Shown one piece after another: positions 47,029 through 59,800 of a DNA stretch of 64,000 nucleotides. The DNA is from Apiospora phragmitis (taxonomy: Eukaryota > Ascomycota > Sordariomycetes > Amphisphaeriales > Apiosporaceae), in the NCBI GenBank assembly GCA_038363925.1, contig JAQQWL010000005.1, forward strand, positions 1,240,001 to 1,304,000, read 5' to 3'. How positions within the stretch are numbered: position 1 is the stretch's first letter; every line of letters begins with the position of its first letter. The notes below the pieces were generated by a model. The model was given only the letters and a program-made list of their open reading frames with translations. It did not search any database and had not been told where the DNA came from. The position numbers and the translations under genes were made by a program.

Positions 47029-49965
47029 ATGGCCTCTGATTCCGACTTATCAGTGGCCGACGAAGCCAAAGGTATGTCTGGAACCAGCTCGCCTGCTTTA
47101 TTATTGCTTTTTTCCTACCTGCCTTGCTTCGGTATCTCTGCGTGGTTTTCATGGTTCTAATCGTCTTCTTCACCAGTCTTCGTCACACTTACATCCTCCA
47201 ACTCTGGCCCGCACTCGAACATCCAGACACGACGCATCGCCCTACGGCACGATATACCAGAGCGTGTTGGCAGGGCTTCCAAGGTAGCAACAAAAGGGTT
47301 TGTTTCTACCGGAGATAATGCTTGGTTTGATTCTCCAGTAATGTCCAGAACCCACGCTGAGCTTATTGCCCACTTGGACACCAAGGTATCTTCCCCACCT
47401 CCAAGACGCAAGAGAAATATACTAATTATCCACGCCAGAAACTTTTCATCAAGGACATCGGTTCTCTCCACGGTACCTTCATTTCAAAGAACGACACTCC
47501 TAACCACGAGAACCGATTGGTCGAACACGATCTCGCTGAACTGGCCAGTGGTGACAAGATCCGTTTTGGCATCGAGATTCTACGTGGACGCGATACGTTT
47601 CCACCTTGCGAGGTTGATGTGACTATGGAGTGGCCCAATTCGTACGTCGCACATGCACCCTTCACTCAATGCGCCTGTTCGCTAACAACTATTCTAGTGC
47701 TGCATCGCTGCCTGAACGGGCAGCCTCTACCAACCACTTCACCGTCCCTGATGCCGAGGATGATGACATGCTGAGTGACGGGGGTTCTGTCATGGGCATG
47801 GAAAAGGAAGATTTCACGCTCCCGGATATCAACCAGCCAGACCAGTCGATGGTCGTGGACCTCACCCAGGAAGCCAATCCAATTGCGACTGGCCGTACCC
47901 GGTATGTCTTGACATCCCAGGACTGCTCGGTACCGAACCGAGCTCCGATGTTATCGACTTGACCTCCGAGATCGATGACGAGGACCGATCATCTATCCAT
48001 GGTTACTCGCCCGAACCTAGAAGCAATTGGCCCAGTCAGCCGGCTTCGCCTGCTATGTCGGTGCACGATCTTGAAGCTACGCAGGAGGCATACGATCCTG
48101 GCCATTCCCAGGACACCAACGTATCTGCCACTGCTTCGACGAACCAGTCTTCCGAAACTTCGGGCGTCAGTGTAGAGCTTCATCAACCCCCCGAAGTCAT
48201 CTCAGATCTGGTTGCTCGACACCCGGGTACCCTCGAAGGCGTTGGTGGTCCGATGCCATTACCGCTTTACTTCGACAGCGAAGATGACGATGAAGACGAA
48301 GACTCTTTGATGTCAGATGAGCTTGACCGCCATGATGAGTTTAGCGACAGCGATATTGAGGAAAATGGAGACATGGTGTCACATTCTTGGAGTTCCGATG
48401 ACGAGGATGAGCTACTGGACGAACATACCAACTCGGATGATTCAGACGATTCGGACGATTCTGAGGGCGAAGATGCCAGTAAGTTATTGCTTTTAGACAG
48501 TCCTTTGCCATTACATGCTAACGAAGGCTCTTCAGGTAATCTCGATGAGCCCTGCAATTCAGACATTCTTTCATCGAGCGACGCCGAGTCCGATGCCATC
48601 GAGACTAGCATCTTCGACAAGACCTCAACCTCCACACAGTCGCCCAAGTCCTCCCCAATGGCCATTAGCACAAAGCCGGCCTTCGAGCTGGAACCCGTAT
48701 GCCCCGGTCACCTTCCCAGGGCAATTTTCAACTCCCATCTCGATGGCGAGCCATTACCAGCCACGGCCCCTCCGAATCTCGTGAACAATGTGACTGCTAT
48801 CGCGAGACAGCCAAGTCCTTCGGATGCCGCAATGGTCAAGATGCCCGCCCCTGGACCCAAACCAGGTGGCAAGACCACTGCACAAGTGCTTGGCGAGAAG
48901 ACCGGCAAATTTGAATACTTTGCTGCTCGGGATCAGAACAAGGAAACAGTTCAAGCCGGCCCGCCCCCGCTGATAACCCTTAGCCAATACCCAACCGACC
49001 AAGTCATGCAGAACATCAACCTGGTGGGCAATCCACTGCCATCGTATTTCCCCTACAAGCTTGACGACTATTCCACTACTGTGCTTGAAAGCTCCAGCCC
49101 GCCCTCTCAGCACGCCAACAACACTCAAGGACTGTACCACCCGGACTCCAATGCTGCGTCCAAGGCACCTTGGCGTACCAATTCCTTTCAGCAGTACCCC
49201 TTTCAAGCTTACCACTGTACTCAGCGTCTCAATACCCGTGCTGTGCCGAGACAACGATCCTCCCCACAGCAAGACGCGGAGTTGCTTTACACTGCTCCCA
49301 CTTGGGCCACCTCAAGCATCACCAGTCCATCTCATGGTCACATTACTCCCGACCCTGAGAAACGTACGCGACTGCAGAGCCCTGAGCATGATATGACCAG
49401 TGCGTTTACATATCAGAAAAGCAAACTGGCCGCAGGCAAGGGTTCCGGTGAGATAAAAGTCTCGCGTCGTGGCAGCCGTATGACTATTCCCGATCTGCTA
49501 GCCGAAGACTCGGAGAAGGCATCATCACCTTTGCATTCTCCACATATTCCTAGTGACATTTCCCCCAACCCACGAACTGCGCCTAGCGTGTCGACTACGT
49601 GCCGGCCGGCTAGAAAGCGCACGTTTGATGAAGTTTCCCGGGATAATGAAAGTGAAGACGACGACAGTGAGAGTATCTCGATGCTTTCGAGCCCTCCTCG
49701 TCTTGGACACGCCATTCATACGCCTTCAGCTCGATCCAGCGCTATGAAGGATGCCGCTACTTCTGCGTCTGCCCTGAATCCTTCTGTTGCGTCCCAGGAG
49801 ACAGTTGACACACAGGTCCAGGTTTCGGCGAGGCCTTCAGAAGCTCCACCCGCCAAGAGACGTCGTCTTGCTGACTTTGCAGCCTGTGCCCTGGGAGGTG
49901 CCATTGGCGGGGCAGCTGTTCTTGTTGGCTTGATCACGAGCGCACCAAGCATCTCACAGATGTGA
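47029..49965 (+). CDS. FHA-domain protein with C-terminal membrane segment
   Basis: Exons 47029-47071, 47177-47385, 47439-47641, 47698-48478 and 48536-49965 encode about 888 aa. The FHA fold occupies residues ~17-135 with the phosphothreonine-binding residues visible: R-V-G-R-A-S, M-S-R-T-H-A-E-L and I-G-S-L-H-G-T-F-I. The rest is long and disordered, with a very acidic Asp/Ser stretch and K-T-T-A-Q-V-L-G-E-K-T-G-K-F-E-Y-F-A-A-R. The last ~30 residues hold a hydrophobic Ala/Gly/Val segment after R-R-R-L, consistent with a tail anchor. FHA proteins bind phosphorylated partners in DNA-damage, cell-cycle or STRIPAK-type signalling. Near 47920 the frame changes by one base between T-G-R-T-R-Y-V-L-T-S-Q and G-T-E-P-S-S-D-V-I-D-L; the only GT...AG there spans 19 nt, too short to be an intron. 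The 57-nt intron at 48479-48535 is in frame without a stop. Confidence 0.8.
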
Positions 49966-52900
49966 GATGCTCGTTTGTGGATTCGGCGTATTGTTGCTTC
50001 TCGATGCGGCGTTTGCAGGTTTGCAGGTTTGGCCTGAAGAAAGGGGTCGCCGTGGCCGCATGGTCAGTCGTCTGTTGTGCCCATAAGGGGTTATTTGCTT
50101 GATGTTTCGATGGTTTCCTCTGATTACGAGTTTATGGCTTCATGAGTAGGGTCCACGATGGATCTATTGCCGGGCGGGGTTGAAGCAGCAGAACACCGCA
50201 TGTCCGAGCACGCGGTGGCAATGAGTATTTCTTTTTCTGTAGCTAGGGCAGAACGCACTGCTTCATAATTGACTGTATCCCGTGAGAGTTGAAGTTTCCT
50301 GCACTGTTGATAACATCGCCTTCTCTTCCTCATACCCAGCTCATCCTTGTCGTCGAGTGTATTTCCGCTTGGTGGTGGTGACGACGCTGCTATTGCTTCT
50401 ACTGATTTTAACCCGCATCCCAGTCTGCTGTCACTCGTAGGCTTCTCCTGCTCCTTTATTTCGCTGTATTGGCGGGAGGATGCGTACAATTAATCGGATT
50501 TGACCCCCCGGACATTTTGTTGAACCATTATTTAATGTTCCCGCTTCTGGCAGTGAAACCAACGGGTGATGAATCCGCACCTCGCCAACAATGACGGCAT
50601 TCCTGGCCATTTTTGGTTCGTTTGTCGTGGCGCGCAACATGGTGCACTTTGTCAAATAGTTTAATAACCATTCGCAAGTATTTCAATGAGTAGCAAGCTT
50701 CTCAGTACACTCGGCACGTCGCAACTGACAGCTACGGCAGCTTATAGTGGCCAATAGGTTTACTTGGTGGAAGCGGAAAGGGTGTGGGAAAAGACCACTC
50801 CCACCTTTCCAGCATGGTGACGACGACGATGTAGATCAGGCAGGGGTGGCTCTCGTACTTGGCTTATGCAAACACGAAGGAAAAGAGGTTGGTTCACCAG
50901 AGTCCCAAGCCACGACTTGGAACGCTTGACTTCATACATCACAAGAAATTCAGAGCCATAATAGGTGACGGATCCCATTGCTTCTTGGATATAGCTGCTG
51001 GGATCCATTGGACCACTTTCCGTCCACTTACTTTACCTATATTATCCGAGTCGCATCGCCTATCCCTGCATTACAGCAGGATGACTTCACAGGTGCGAAA
51101 GGACTCACTAGTCGAAGTGCCAGACAACCCATGGCTTTCTGCCGAAGGAATCCACCGTGAAACTTTGGGGGCGGCTTCCAACAGCTTCGTGACCAGTGGC
51201 GCATCGCCAAAGTAGGTCCCACTCTCAGGAATTCGGCGGTAGCCTTTGGTCTATCTAATGATTCTCGTTTTGACCGGTCTTCTACTTCTTCTTCGAACCA
51301 AAAGCCTCGCGCGAACCAACACAGCTCAATGTTGGTCTTTCCAGGGCCACGGCCTGTTCGTTTAGAGAACTCTACTGCGACGATGAAAATAACGAGACCA
51401 GGCTTTCGTAACAACAGGGAGACTACATGACAAGATAGAGGAAAGCAGCATGAAGCCATTGAAGCATCGCACCTCAACGATCCTGAATCTGTACAGGAAG
51501 CAACAGCAACAGCCTGCATATTCTGACATCAGGAAGGTATTGAAAAGTCAAACCCCGTCAAGGGACTTGTCGGTTCAGGACAAGCCGAACTGGATGGACA
51601 GGGTCGGGTCGTTGATCGACATGGTGACCAAACACAAGCTGGGGGTCAAGACGGGCAACCTCGAGACCGTCTTGGTCATTCACTTCTTCGACCCCGCCAC
51701 TCTATTAATGAGACCGATGCCAAGAGCGGCGGGATCGGCCTTGACAAGGATACTGAGCGTGTCAATGGCAAGTCCCAGTACGACAAGAGCGTTTCCTGGC
51801 ACCAGGGTGGCAACCACAAAGCCCGGCGCCGCTGCCGAGGCCGCGGCGGCGTAGGTGGTGAGGGTTTCCAAGACCGGACTGTCCCCGACTCCATGGTGCC
51901 TCATCAAGAGGAGCAGCCGTGAGGAACGACATACGCATACGATGAATAAGCAGTGTAGCCGTCCTTTTGGCATCCTGGTCGCCACCGCCTAAGGAGCCCT
52001 AAGAGTCTGCGACGCCGTATGGCGCGGCCACGGTCTCCCTGGCAGGGAGCCTGTTCTGCAACATGGGGACCACGGCTCTATATCTGCTGTGCGAAGGAGA
52101 CAAGGATAATATGCATAGAAACGGTAACTTTACTAGTACTGTACAGGTACGGTAAACAGTATTAGAAGGGAGGAAGAATAAAGCAGAAACGGATTGTTGA
52201 CATGTAGAACAAGACTCCCAGCTCCTAATTATATGGGAAGCGGGATCCTCCGGTCCAGTTAAGGGCGAAGATGGCAGGTACTAAAATTTAGTCTATATAT
52301 AGGATGACCCGGTATTGGTAACACGCCTCTATCTTGGTAAACTGTTGAGCGACAAATGTTTTTGCTTGAGGGGAATGTCAGTGGAAGTATCGCTGCTACT
52401 TGGCTACTCTCTATTTCTCATGTATGAGTTCATGGTACCAGTAACGTACATGAAGGACTAAGGTAGACGGGTCTTGAGAATCATTGCCCCTTTCTAGATT
52501 GTCGCAGGTGACAAGGAGCAACACAGATATATGTAAGGCAGGATGTGAACGATGTTTGCTCCATTGAGACCACTCTGTTCAGACATGGCTGAGTCGCTAT
52601 AAGTCTTTCGTTTCTGCTGTGATGATGACTTCGTTGTTTGACTGGGACAACAACATACCAAAAGAGATTGATGAGGATTCAGTAAGATAAAGCTCGTCCC
52701 AGGCGGTTTCCATGACCCTTATAACCACTGCAACAGATGGGACTCTTTTATTTGACCTGTATGCCTATATAGTGGTACGTTGGCTGCTAGAGAGCTCCCT
52801 TGAGCTTTTACCTCCGGAGGTATCAGCATAGCCAAGTACTATGATGGCTGTTTGAGTGATCGCCGGTACATGACGCAGTAGGCAAATTGGAAGACCAGAT

Positions 52901-54289
52901 TAACTTAACGGTAAAGCATTCATTACTTCAGTAGTGAATAGTAGTAGTGGCGGATGCCGGCTCGAATCCGGTAGCGGGCTGATGCATTTCTTTTTAGGGT
53001 GTGTGCTACAACTGCCTTGAACCCTACGTGAGTGTACCTAACGACCAGAGCTGGACTAGGACGTACAGTTCACAGCATGTTTTGTAAAGGAATCTATTTC
53101 AACCCTGATTCGTAATCATAAACACCCATCTACTACCTCTTCTCGAAGTAGTGACATCCGATCTACCTGGCTTTCTCTTAGTATATAACCTGCGGTTCAT
53201 GCATGGGCAAGTCACTTCTCACGATACAGTTGATAGAATACAGAGGCGCGTGAGTTAGAGCCACAGGAAGATCCTCTTTGTTATCATGATAGGGCTTCCG
53301 TGAACCCCCTAGTCGTTCCATAGCCCCCCCGGTGATTAGCTAGTCTCTATCATATTCAATAATCCCAATTACAACTAGCTAACCAATCACACCTAGCCCT
53401 ATTTTCTGTTCTCTTAGAGAAACCAAAAGTTTAGAATGCCCATGTCACTGTATGCACCCTCTTCTGGAAGTGCCATCTGCAAGTCAAGGTTCAGCCCACA
53501 GGTGACTTGTGAAAACCTCTGTCCCAACCAAGCGGCTACGCAGACCTTTAGCATCACATTGTCCCGGGACATAATTGAGTGCTGTCGTTTTAACAGTCTA
53601 AGACGTTGGGCTTTCCGAGACGGGCAACGGGACATCCCCATAATGGCGGAAGCGCTGTTTTTGATATAATTCTTCCCGTGAATGGTCGGCGGGTCAGTTC
53701 AATCTGATCGAGCATCATATTTAGCTAGATGAATACTAATTATACTAATGGCACTGGATGATCTCTGATCCGTACAGCACAACATAATTTAGTAGGAACA
53801 GCCCTTTCGCTACTAAGGGGATATCTCAGTAACTGTTCATCCTGATACTTATGTGATCTATATGACTTGCATCAACCAATCAACAAATAGACTGGGCCCT
53901 GATGTGGAAATGCCATTGCCAAGTCCTGAACAGAGACCAAAAGCAAACATTGATGAACAATAGTCTGTGTAATAACGTACAAATGATGGGGTATGATGAT
54001 TAGACAAAGTATCTTACATGACAAAAGAGATACGTTGGACGCAAGAAACTCGGCTAAGCACGTCGCTTGCTTATACAGGCCGCAAAGAGCTCGTCCACAT
54101 ACGTCTCCTCCACATCCCCCTTCTCCGCCGTGCCAACAACATTGGTGTCGCACCCCCTTGCCAAACTTGCTCGCTGGCCTGCCTCGGCAGACTCCATCAT
54201 CTCCACGTGATCGTCGCCGGAAGGCGGCCGCGGTTGGGCCGGCGCGGCCGTACAGGTGGTACTAAGCTTGCTCCTCTTGGCCGCCATCG
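49966..54289. other. gene-poor region, 4.3 kb
   Basis: Lies between the 3' ends of the FHA and MHYT genes. Two overlapping frames at 51450-51985 (one per strand) are GC-rich but show no family; the minus frame has an Ala/Val/Leu-rich hydrophobic half. 52000-53990 is AT-richer with no ORF over 80 codons, apart from the tRNA-like remnant near 52930. Confidence 0.5.
52890..52980 (+). other. tRNA-like remnant
   Basis: A D-arm-like TTAACTTAACGGTAAAGC is followed by a perfect-to-wobble 8-bp hairpin (TTCATTAC/GTAGTGAA) and a T-arm-like GCCGG-CTCGAAT-CCGGT. No acceptor stem partner for AGCGGGC is present upstream, so this is not a complete tRNA. It could be a decayed nuclear copy or a fragment of organellar origin. 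Confidence 0.3.
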
Positions 54290-56830
54290 TCACCTTGGCG
54301 GTCCCCCTTGTAAAAGACGACTGAAGCTGGAGCGGTGAGAAGATCGACTTGCGAACCCTTCACGAATAGGGTTCGGCGTGGACAGGCCATCTTCTACCTG
54401 TATGGCGATCTCCTGCGACACCATGATCCCACCGAATGTGAGGGATGTCTTGCGGCCATGCTGCGTAGACGGGCGACGGGAATGTTTACTATTGGAAGGT
54501 GAGGTCCGTTCCGATGACGATGGTTCTTCCTTTGACGTCGCTGGGGTGCAGAGTTCTTTAGTCGATGAAGCACTGGAAGTGCTGCCCTGTCGAGGATGCT
54601 CGTTACCCATGGTTGGGCGAGAGGAGTATGATATGACGGCCGCAATTTCGCGATGCAAGGCACGGGAGAAGGCGGCTTTGTGCGGAGAATTGTCGAGGAT
54701 GAGCTGGTGGACTTTGAGGAGGTGCAAAGGAATGAAGCAATGTTTCGGGGATTCTGCGTTGGAGCCGATATCGAGGAGGATCTGCAATGTGATGATTGAG
54801 CATGTCGACTCTTCTCCTTTCTCGCCTGGCGGGCAAGGTAGCTGAACGACTTTAGACGAGAGTCTTGCGCTATCCGCCGTGGCATCGGCGAAGTTAGACA
54901 TGAGTTTGGTGATGCTGCGGCGCAGTTGCGTGGCAAACTCCACTTCTCTCGGGGTGTAGTATGTTGCCGATGCGAGACGTATAAGTAGCGGTTGGACATA
55001 CAAGCCATCCAAGTCGGAGAGAAGATCCAGCTGCCATTGCTCCAAGTTTCTATAGGGAAGTCTGCCGGTAGGTAGCGACGTGCGTTTCTGTTTCTCTACC
55101 AACACGTCGAATCCGAACCTATCAAGGCGGGCGCGAATAGCAAACACGCCGACATGGACGCCTGGTTCGACGAGACGATCTTCTGGTGTATAGCTAGCCA
55201 TAGTGCGGAGTTTTTTCTCCAACTGGCGGGTCTTGATCTGCATGCTGGACTTGATAATGTCGACAACACGATGCGTGTCGGCAAAACGAAAACCGGCTGC
55301 CTCGAGCTTCGCTACGGCACTGTCACTCTTGGCGTGGCGGACGAGGAACATGATACACCCCTGGCCGTAAAAGTCGTGACGATGGCCAAGTCCTTGTTCA
55401 AGCCGGCTAGAATCGTCCGAAATCGAGTCTCCACGCTTGTGTTCCTTTAAGGTAACATCGAAAGTGGATGTCGCGGGATTGGCGGGTCTAGATTCGGTGC
55501 CGGTATGGAAGATCTCATCCCAGAGCGTCCCAGCATTTGTCACGTCTTCGGACATCTTACCCGCCAGCGACGAAGCGGCCAGGCAGAACAGCTCTCGGAA
55601 GATGGTCACGTAGTTTCCCACGAGCTGACCGTTCTCTTCATACATTTTGACTGCTGACCGGTCGCGACCGCGGCGGGGAAGGTTGGTGATGTGATCCGAC
55701 ATCCAAGGTAGGAGAGAGCTGACACTAGACCAGTCGCGAGAGGCGCGGTACATCCAGTGGAAAAGTGGATGCGCAGTCGTAAACACATCGTCGTGCGACT
55801 TCTGGGGGAATGCATCGGTAATCTTCTCGCTAGGCAGCAGGCCGTCTGGACTGACCAAGATTCGCCCCTGCCTGTCGAAGACGGCTGCAGCCAAAGTGAC
55901 CAGCTGCGCTTTGTTGGCATACTTGCGCTTGGTTCTGGCGGTCAGGCCGGCTGCTAAAAGCATGGTAAAGGCGGCAACGAATGATAGAGCAATGACGATG
56001 GCGGTGGTAGCGGTGCGGGATTTACCATTGCCGACCGCGGTCGCCGACTCAATCAGCGAATATGTGGTTCCCACAGAGGCACACCAGTGCATACCGGAGA
56101 CAGCACCGGCGAGCATGAACATGCATCCTGTCTTTTTGAGCCAGGAATTAGTCCAGGCGGCGCGGAAGACGAAGAAGGTGGAGATCGCAATGGTGCTAGC
56201 CGACACGGCAATGATGGAAGCGCCGACCACGTTGCCAACGGAGTATTTGCAGTGGTAGTTACTGATGGAGGCGTTTCCGAGGTAGTGCATGCCGCAGATG
56301 GCACCTCCAGAGAGTAAGCCAGAGAGGCCGACCCGCCACCATGGTATCTCGTCGTTGGAGCCGACGGCTATAAAGGCCAGGAGAAGTACGAAGATGGGCA
56401 GGAAGAAGGACGCCGCCGTTATCCCGGACGAGTAAGCAATTTGTAACTCGGGTTCGTTGTTCAGGATGACAATCGCTCGGTTTCCTATGTAGTGCTTGGG
56501 CAAGTGTTAGTGTATGGGTCCCCTCGGTGAGAAACGGCGCCTTGACTCACCATCGACCAGATGGCAATGCCTCCCATCGATACGGCGGCACCCACGAGCA
56601 GAAGACTGCGGTGCAGACTGTAAGTATTTCATCGTCCCGAAATACTTCTGGGTTCATCTGACTTACTGGTTGAACAGACCCTTCATCGATGTCCGGCGGT
56701 TGATTAGCTCAAGGGAACAACCAGCGCCGATGAGGCTGACGAGGAAGCTCAAAACGACGAAACCGGGATCGAAGCTGACGGGGACGGCGTGTCCCGTAAA
56801 GCGGGTCAACAAATCATCAGAGTTTGACAT
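54290..56830 (-). CDS. MHYT-domain membrane signalling protein
   Basis: Exons 56830-56667, 56617-56551 and 56494-54290 give 811 aa; splicing rebuilds W-S-M|H-Y-I-G-N exactly. The first ~280 residues form a seven-helix MHYT domain with three signature copies, M-H-Y-I-G-N (~77), G-M-H-Y-L-G-N and G-M-H-W-C-A-S. The conserved Met, His and Tyr at the membrane face are proposed to bind a metal, probably copper, and sense O2, CO or NO. An R-T-K-R-K-Y-A-N-K junction leads into a long cytoplasmic part (F-D-R-Q-G-R-I-L-V-S-P-D-G-L-L-P-S) and a Ser/Thr-rich disordered tail. In bacteria MHYT domains join GGDEF/EAL or kinase domains; fungal forms have this uncharacterised C-terminal region instead. Gene intact. 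Confidence 0.9.
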
Positions 56831-59800
56831 GTCGGCTGTTCAGATGGCAAGATGCACGATTAGTATTAGGATCAGAGAAGCGGTGGTCGCCGCGGAAGGT
56901 CGGTGGACCTGTGTATGTCGGCAGATTCTTGACAAGCCTGCGAGTGACATGCCAAAGAGGTGCCGCAATACATGGAATGGCCACGGTATATAAGCACACT
57001 TCAACGGCATATTCCTGCAGATGAGGGACACGGCCACTAATCAAAATTGTGAGCTCGACCAAGTTCCACTCTGTGGAAGGGAAGCGGATGTAGGAACGAG
57101 CAGCGAGCGTGTTGAAGGGTGCCGGCAAAGAAAATGCTGAATCCGGCTCGGTGGTGTTCTCAAAAAGAGAAGATCAGTCCGAGAAGAGCATCGTGAAACA
57201 GCCAGTCACGTCCCCAAGAGGGATAGGCAGATCCACGGTTCCGAGGACCCAGACAGCCGGCTCCAGTATAGGATGGTCATAGCGAGTATACTAGCATGGG
57301 TATGCACGAGGTCCGAGTGCTTGGAAATGTCGTCAAGATAGAGGAGAGCCGGGGTCCTGAGTCGACCAACCTTGGCCAAGGTCTAGGCACGGCTGAGGAT
57401 CTCGCGCTTTGACGGACAAGATGGATTGCGCCCCATATGCGTTCCGCAAATTTAATGGTGGCTTAGGGGCGGAAGGCGGCCGCACGTCAAGACGTTTCCT
57501 GCCATTGACACAGGTTTCAATAAGATGATAGCGGAACTCGGTAGGGGCCATGATTGGTTGCATTGCTGCCCGCTACACTGCAACAAGTAAGGCGCGCCGA
57601 TCTTTGGTCAAAGCCCAGGCGAGGGGAGGGAAAAAAGTGGGAGCCAGTGCCGGGGTACTGCACCTGATGCCACCTGATCAGGTTACTTCGATTGATCATC
57701 AAGATAAGATGCGCTCTGCTCTGCCTTGGTTATTTCCACTCATAATTCCCGAACGATAAGGTAGTATCCATCGAAGACTAGTAGCATACTAAGTAGGCAG
57801 CCTGTGGTGTTAAGCGTTGCTCGAGGGCCGCCTGATGCTAACTTTTATCGGAGTAGAGCACTCTCAGTATCTGAACATGTTATGTTTGCAGCATAGTGCA
57901 CCCAAATCCTTCGAATATACTATAAGCCGTTCGTCTTCTAACTTCGGGGAATTCGTAGTAGCACTAGTACCAATTAGCCAAGAATCCACATGGACTGAAC
58001 ATATCGGCCAGTGGATAGAAGCTAGCAAGTGACCTATGTGAGCTAGGGGCGGTTGAAACAATCACGACCACGGCTACAATATGGGGTCCGGCTGGTCTAC
58101 CCGGCTCGAACTCCCAGTCTCTCCACGGCTTGCACATCGTCAGCAGCAGAGACATTGTACCGCGCTTGCCGCGATTGCTAAAAGCAGTTCGCAAACATGA
58201 GTTCCCAGATCTTGAAGAGATCAATACTATCTATCTATTGTTAGATGTTCTTGCTGAGTAGATATTCTCATAGACCTGTGGAGATCCTGCAGAGAAGCAG
58301 TGAGGACTTCCAGAAGCATGAGGTTCGCGGAGAAAAGCACGTCTGTACTGCAATAGAGGGAGTCTGGCAAAGGCCAAAAATCGGATTGAGCGTGAATGCA
58401 TACCCCTCGGCATACCCCTCGGCATACCTCTCGGCATACTCCTTGGCAGACTTCCCGGTAGACTTGTTGCCCTAAAATTATGGCCTTAGTAGGATAAGGT
58501 GCTAGACTAGTAGTGACGCAATGGCCTGACCCCGTATCTTCGGCAAGCCAGTAGCTCACTGCACAGTGGCCCCTTTAACCTAGTGAAGGGGAAGACGGAC
58601 TGGCGAGCTATCAAGGTTCTCAAAGGTGAACATCTCCGACCTCTCCTGCGAAAAGCCATTAGCTAAAACGTTCCCATGGCATCAAAAGAACTCCGGGGAG
58701 TATGAGCCTAAGTTCGAAATGAGTTGAGGCATAATGTCTTAACAAGGCACAAATAGTTGTTCCTTTCTGGTCCTCTTGCCTGAGGATCGAAGCGAAGAGC
58801 TTTGGTACACGGCTGGGGCTTTATGGTGCACGCCTTGCAGGATTTGATACATAGCTAGTAGGACTGTATTGGGTATGAAGAAAGAAAACCGGGAAGGTCA
58901 CGCAGTGGGCGAGGTGAAATCCTTGTGTGATGCAGGAGTGACATTTGGCTATGCTTGGTAGAAGAGGTGACATCACTGTCTCTGCCCTATGGCTATCTAT
59001 CTAATGAAGTCAAAAAGGAACAGCTGCCAAGAATGATCTACGCTTACCTTATGCAGATAGCCGATGAGCTTGAACAGAAAGATCCTATCAGATCGAGTCG
59101 CTCTTACAATCTGGGGAAAGCTCTCCACCCCAGAAAGCACCGTAATATATGGTCAGCAACCGAGCTGTAATGTGCGCCAATAATCAAGTATACGATCTAA
59201 CCAATCAGTGTAGACACCCACCAGCAGCTCGGAGCATTTCCCAATCTTGCGATAGGGATCTTTACCGGTGGCTGCAATATGAGGTTCTATATGCTCTGCG
59301 GTGCATGTGTTGCGCGAGAGTCGATGCGCTGTGGAAACGTATAGCGAGGGGGAGGACCGACCACACTGGATCAGACGATATCCGATCCGATGAGTCTTTC
59401 TCCAGAGCACACAAAGACATCGATATCAGTCGTCCGGCTGGCGGCAGGTCGAAACCATCCCAAATCTTGGCAGTCGTGCTGATGATGCCTTGTACCCTCG
59501 GCGTCGCCGTTAGGGTAGTTAGGGTAGGTAGATTTGGCTATCAAGGGTCACACAAGGTGTTGATGTGGCTTTGCCTGACTGGGTGAACAAAAGGGCACAT
59601 GACGGGCGACGGCGAAGTTCACGATGTTTTCATTCGTTCCAGAGTTGCCCGGGAGGAATTGCCTTTAGCAATTTCCCCGAGGCCATGGAGAGCAGCATTT
59701 GCCGATCATGTGTGTTCGCAGATCTTATCAGATAACGGCGGAACTAGATCGTCTGACGAACAAGACAGGGGTTCCGACGGTTCACCGGAAGGGTGTGAAT

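Noticed and set aside
47902..47920. A 19-nt GTATGT...CCCAG 'intron' in the FHA gene
   Set aside because: Below the minimum fungal intron size and removal does not restore the frame.
59149..59586. 145-codon plus-strand frame
   Set aside because: No motif, codon use unlike the confirmed genes, no splice or promoter signals.
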